Shown piece by piece: positions 63,001 through 64,000 of a stretch of 64,000 bases of DNA. The DNA is taken from positions 1-64,000 of the forward strand of contig JAEEYO010000054.1 in NCBI GenBank assembly GCA_016288205.1. The letters run 5' to 3'. Under the pieces are notes generated by a model. That model did no database searches, had not been told where the DNA came from, and worked only from the letters and a program-made list of their open reading frames with translations. This stretch comes from Treponema sp. (GTDB lineage: Bacteria; Spirochaetota; Spirochaetia; Treponematales; Treponemataceae). Each line of letters begins with the position of its first letter. Position 1 is the stretch's first letter. The position numbers and the translations under genes were made by a program.

Positions 63001-64000
63001 CGGCACTGAAAGCCTGCTTGTATGCAGCTCCACCACCAGGAGGCACTACCTCTACGGAAATCTTTTTGATTCCAGAGAGCGACTCCGTGAACGGAATTGC
63101 GAGCGTGTGATTTCCTATCTTTGCGTATCCGGTGAATCCCACGGGAACGTCGGAGGCGGTAATCCAGCTGAGCGTACCCACCTGAGGAGCCGTGCCGTCG
63201 TACTTAATCGCGTTCACCGCCGCCTTGCTTGAGACGTTGCCCACGTCATCCTTGAACACCGCGTAGATTGTGACATCGCCTTCTGTGATCGTGCTTGTGT
63301 CGAGATCATGTCCGAGCAGGGTTGAAAGCGGCGTTGATGTAGATGAGACTTCCGTCCATTTGCTGCTGTCCCATGCGTTTTCAGGCTGCTGCATATCAGT
63401 GGCCCATGTATCAGCTGCAGTGGAACTTCCCGCAAAGAACGCCCACCAGACCGTATCAGAGTAATACCGCAGATCTGGATCCGTATCTTGATGAACATCT
63501 GGCACACCAGCATCCTTAATTGCCCCTGCGGAAACTTCCTTGAGCTGTATGTGTCCAAGGCCGTTCGAGCCGTACCAGCCATAAGGCGCGTAGGTAAGGT
63601 TCGCGGATGAAATTTTTCCCGCACAGGTCGCGGCAACTGGAGCATCTATATCCCTGATGAACATAATGTACTTGTAGCCGGCATCGTTACCATCCTTGCT
63701 AAGCTTCAGATCGTCGGGGTCTCCCTGATTTCCTACATTGTCCACTCCATAAGCAGTCAGTTTATACAGACCTCCACAGCCACTGTCATACCCTGGCCCT
63801 GGCGCTATTTGTGGCTGTATTTGGAATACAGTTCCCAAAGATGAGCTTGCAACGGCCTTAGGATAAACACCGGGCATGTCGGTAAAGTTGACGGCCGGAG
63901 AATAATTATTTGAATCTGGGTTCAAATATACAGGCGAATAATATCCATTTGATGGACTAATCCCTGAAACCGGAGACGGGAGTGTACGATATACCTCATA
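54086..64000 (-). CDS. Giant Ig-like repeat surface protein (partial, cut by window edge)
   Basis: At least 3304 residues; the frame is open at the right edge, since 25 further codons before the TTG at 63925 carry no stop. The whole chain is a series of roughly 90-120-residue beta-sandwich modules separated by linkers like DNVGN, KDxTxPS/APxxPT, with two alternating types: one with P-x-x-P-T-V-S openings and S-Y-x-I-D-N-x-G-N closers, the other with KPSVSITSVTGGKTYT-like openings and SGSGLxxxSW cores. It ends WLALALSLLSVCALGLVVTL and RGRMKKNS, a membrane anchor with a basic cytoplasmic tail. No C-terminal cysteine or sorting motif. It is probably a surface adhesin or stalk. Confidence 0.75.
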   Translation of the reverse strand, partial: YEVYRTLPSPVSGISPSNGYYSPVYLNPDSNNYSPAVNFTDMPGVYPKAVASSSLGTVFQIQPQIAPGPGYDSGCGGLYKLTAYGVDNVGNQGDPDDLKLSKDGNDAGYKYIMFIRDIDAPVAATCAGKISSANLTYAPYGWYGSNGLGHIQLKEVSAGAIKDAGVPDVHQDTDPDLRYYSDTVWWAFFAGSSTAADTWATDMQQPENAWDSSKWTEVSSTSTPLSTLLGHDLDTSTITEGDVTIYAVFKDDVGNVSSKAAVNAIKYDGTAPQVGTLSWITASDVPVGFTGYAKIGNHTLAIPFTESLSGIKKISVEVVPPGGGAAYKQAFSAADFSIRRKYSATSNTYIDCGFTRSPATPAAGAAQNLVLGGATDVLDYSLKSDTSYTYLNAIYLDNLKIAASDSDLVEGNYTIKVKLYDAALNESAEKTITICVDNAAPVIQKLLVKDAKQYAEKASEPDDDDTYKYFLPSSAYDSSISGYKATLEVTVQEAAGLLELSLGSDAYLTSTSTVSLKNAATNAAITAPYTVNTTDNKILFTEKGTAMCATGNFIVTITNVKIPGTSSGVGSRTISVTAKDYALRSPENAFSTLSFEGDSATYSAVLVDNPNSSPSDVTTFTVKGSPYNTDPDGYANNPTLAKTTLVFPSFGESGLKKIKFTGLKANKSTVGGTRVYRGTSTAGAGLGYTLEDDGPNSGTTIVLDYPIVSSSAVTLTITNLELTSLTQGSNTLSAKYEYLAGWASAVKTTTVIYDTVAPVVGSSTESMKWIVNSSSTGTAGITGTATVNNQYLVIPVTETNSGVRKIRIEVEKENAEGTMAATTTASCENVSYVGYSSSTGTSTSGASTLNTSYWSVADNEITIVDPATYGKAGWYYIKGITISSAADAALEEGNYTLKVTLYDYAGNASATKTIDISNDHTKPVVKDVWFDGVENTALNGSGTYKHPHHRTYTNSSTGNILYVKLAENGSGIKNINLDHYTGYDPYSGAGGCRTVIPTASTKLYKSTDNGTTYTEVTGISYSATSSDRSITIPQTQAISGSGDILLKITELKITEGNATTDDEYRNKIAAALRVDLTDFATNVNEAPENPASATVGTNNPFAAVVEDSSSPGFKTDCRVMRDSGKRISATTGTLVDDENSIAAYDGYTNTSVVNIECAISEFAWNSDVTSPSGLRVIKLEGASFIPDTEQDGSSGSYIKWREYGTAEWHANFNSIPISGQRSQYYLSSKDSIENCGFGYAEADLGFYLVGNDTLVFKTPMNVKDDYWFYINNIKLNSTTSDGSKSVTVKLFDTANQYSTSCASVGTATFSIVYCGTAPTITVNDTAKSDPATITAANIQTLVPKNNGLQAYAEGTTVWTFSHSSQGNRKGSNSTPSGNGVYLGRSYCPYFDLDITPSTAANLLYYKWTNSETVPTSWNTTNSSYKVDVNFPTSGDVSADSVTAMDWYLHVADYAGNVTTKKMSQCQWINETVASAWPKRKDDTGKKMENGVYYLESDGFYATDIPRLTVTLPAGTTGAVKVYIPTSWFDKVCTNGAPIYGYAMGNHERYGEGHEDISKAKRDATGPYLEIPQSYITESTAQSTNYAEFYFYVYDAVGQDLTAVVKVTVDSTPPYFEVNLVPQGGTSSSNKHMKWSQKTGILTMSSSPTTLDPDNRICVKHSYNDSSAPIATFLVQGGTGDSNYLTTGMTSIGLSSSNPFVLYTDADSLALTFLTRTTADSAYPNEGDTLKIKYSINDATATEIDNSFTAWSYDPTYFYGENASISVTNTPQTIKFSAVDKGANSSDIYIKLVKDTEGPTISATDVQKVNQITETSGGTSEVVNYFGSQATAKISISDEYAGLSSANGGFSTDSVNLVNDLPDPTSDKSLVISVSDRFGNASNSSMTYNGSNKWVMDVTSPGTPTLSYDASYPYPTTNSISSDYNKYNSNGLTVTSSGSSYTIKYAGGVNTITISPNPNSSDSDVMGYLFRDSTTGLATFYSVADVSQSITIPVTPTSSTITKYIYAVDKAGNPSSDTSYLTVSLQKNDTSPTLKSISGTGLYSSGANGWFKSGANLTPVVATVANPNTTITPSQGIIGYGHEDGQWTIMNPYSSPITVPADYDGKPSIWLCFYSGEWCEDYFIKAEGGTVSATTSNTVTTWTKDATPPSKPTVSCSAENVYCNSSTKTIYYKSGVNSITITPSSTDTGGSGVKGYALSPTGTPATSITVPESGSAIPSSITVYAFDNVGNSNSETFTLTMDSAKPTIERAAGENSLDGCIPVGGNLFFKDGNAKLKIKVTDTGSGLKSGSSYLTLDENSEVWIKLSDYVSTSGVVTIPNPSNSSTKGVSDNVGNAYTSDSPYQLTGLVVKEDSTPPTRPTSVSDAAPTGGVCLDTSSGIVVYYNDTTTAVTLTLVGADDGTNGSGVTGYTVDGISDVESTAITVTIPVSGFAATQSVSIKSKDGVGNESEEALSVTLIKDEGKPSVSITSITGGKTYSGTSAFYYNNSGSYAMAKLSISDSGSGLASGSWQDNKEIQVSTYYNSTSNIIEIGTDPIVIVDNVGNTQSYQLKYNDKNIIFDATGPDAPTVSAISATGGAYHQDGNTVYFSVSGSATQLVITPDSADNPGGCGVAGYSTSSSGTTSSTIAINVSSITSSTTQTIYAIDNLGNASTALTLTLVKDETKPSVSISSVSGGKTYTSGSTMYFKDASDTDKVQAVLSITDSGSGLKSTSWQNGKTLNLSDSGVLNGNGEIVIESGNVIDNVENTQAYVINGYTYKFVKDVTAPDAPTGFKVTAPTSGVCVKGTATDGYYPATGTTVYYSGTPESLTLALTGSSDAGCGLAGYALNDTDTPDTTVSVDLTSSPTSVAVYAYDKLGNKSTAFTITLIKDVAAPTFTQNGNTINPATTKALSLSSGGSTGWKVNVFEAGTTISIPITETGSGLKRYALIQSSSYEANPATASWANATGSPIEFELPEVTSPKTNLILLLEDNVGNVTVDDATNHYKNATIEKDGGWWMQLGSLSDITATYSVIESGAKMEITLSNVAVPIKSIEATAAGATGGDGKAKFDYKKDDGTIDYAEVLTATGITNGAKYTDSTGYLPHAGTVKFVLAGSGLTAPTSIKINGTELAAASISPATSLSGFIRHNLPAIESLVDNSGRSGVIRRSYGTERAVDLATYFNALSSAPEEKAEDTKIAFNIGRNMENGGIAEKTEKVVTTAEEGGYMDEASIAEELPVQNHAWRAPDGFVSEETEAAGNQLLAQNAVVEFSSPNKVLTATDAALEDESGKNYEKWLALALSLLSVCALGLVVTLGRGRMKKNS

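Noticed and set aside
54086-64000. Many repeats that look like a CRISPR or tandem array at first glance
   Set aside because: They are protein-level repeats of Ig-like modules; unit length is about 300 bases, with no constant repeat/unique spacer pattern.

Overview
The window looks like chromosomal DNA of a host-associated or gut-type Treponema (Spirochaetota). This is inferred from gene content: spirochaete-style second-messenger and chemotaxis proteins, FlgM, ThyX, an FtsK with a very long acidic linker, an rSAM/lipoprotein pair of the kind known from Bacteroidetes and treponemes, and large Ig-like surface proteins. No rRNA was found, and the species is not determined. About 50 protein genes and one tRNA were annotated. 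Both edge genes are cut: a nucleotide cyclase on the left and a surface protein of more than 3300 residues on the right.

Layout. 0-5.4 kb: signalling proteins (class III cyclase, GGDEF, DUF975 membrane protein, HD-GYP) with a small inverted-repeat element before the HD-GYP gene. 5.4-7.7 kb: an AmmeMemoRadiSam module in which proteins B and A are fused, next to the radical SAM enzyme. 7.7-14.1 kb: a TatD-associated radical SAM protein, then a 1747-residue DUF4132-type protein with a small possible beta-grasp partner. 14.1-16 kb: a RloA/RloB (AbiL-like) ATPase-TOPRIM pair, probably phage defence. 16-22 kb: an accessory zone with tRNA-fMet flanked by copies of its own 3' end and terminator, a PrsW/histone-H1-like fusion, BrnT/BrnA, an orphan tape-measure C-terminus, small orphan genes and several dispersed repeats. 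22-29 kb: TetR, RlmL-type methyltransferase, chemoreceptor, exported protein, acyl-CoA ligase. 29.2-30.5 kb: VapBC, an orphan XRE protein and gene remnants. 30.5-34.3 kb: pyrF-pyrKD, a NifU-like protein and SlyD. 34.3-39 kb: Rpn nuclease, a membrane LuxR-type regulator, a lipoprotein/radical SAM pair and a GNAT toxin-antitoxin-like pair. 39-54 kb: mostly housekeeping (HDOD, TrmH, a metal-ligand-less Fe-ADH homologue, FlgM, RsmI, FtsK, GH18 lipoprotein, ThyX, DUF308, CHASE2-cyclase, FecR-like). 54-64 kb: the giant Ig-like surface protein.

How the genes work together. Clear units are the AmmeMemoRadiSam pair, RloA-RloB, the three toxin-antitoxin pairs, pyrF-pyrKD, rsmI-flgM, ftsK-GH18, and the LuxR/lipoprotein/rSAM block, whose two promoters resemble each other. 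A recurring feature is a sigma70-like promoter placed so that transcription should begin at, or within a few bases of, the start codon (leaderless mRNA). This pattern decided the start for at least five genes, and it is the most general new observation here. The best candidates for a poorly described system are the LuxR-lipoprotein-rSAM block, the DUF4132/small-partner pair and the fused MEMO-AMMECR1 module.
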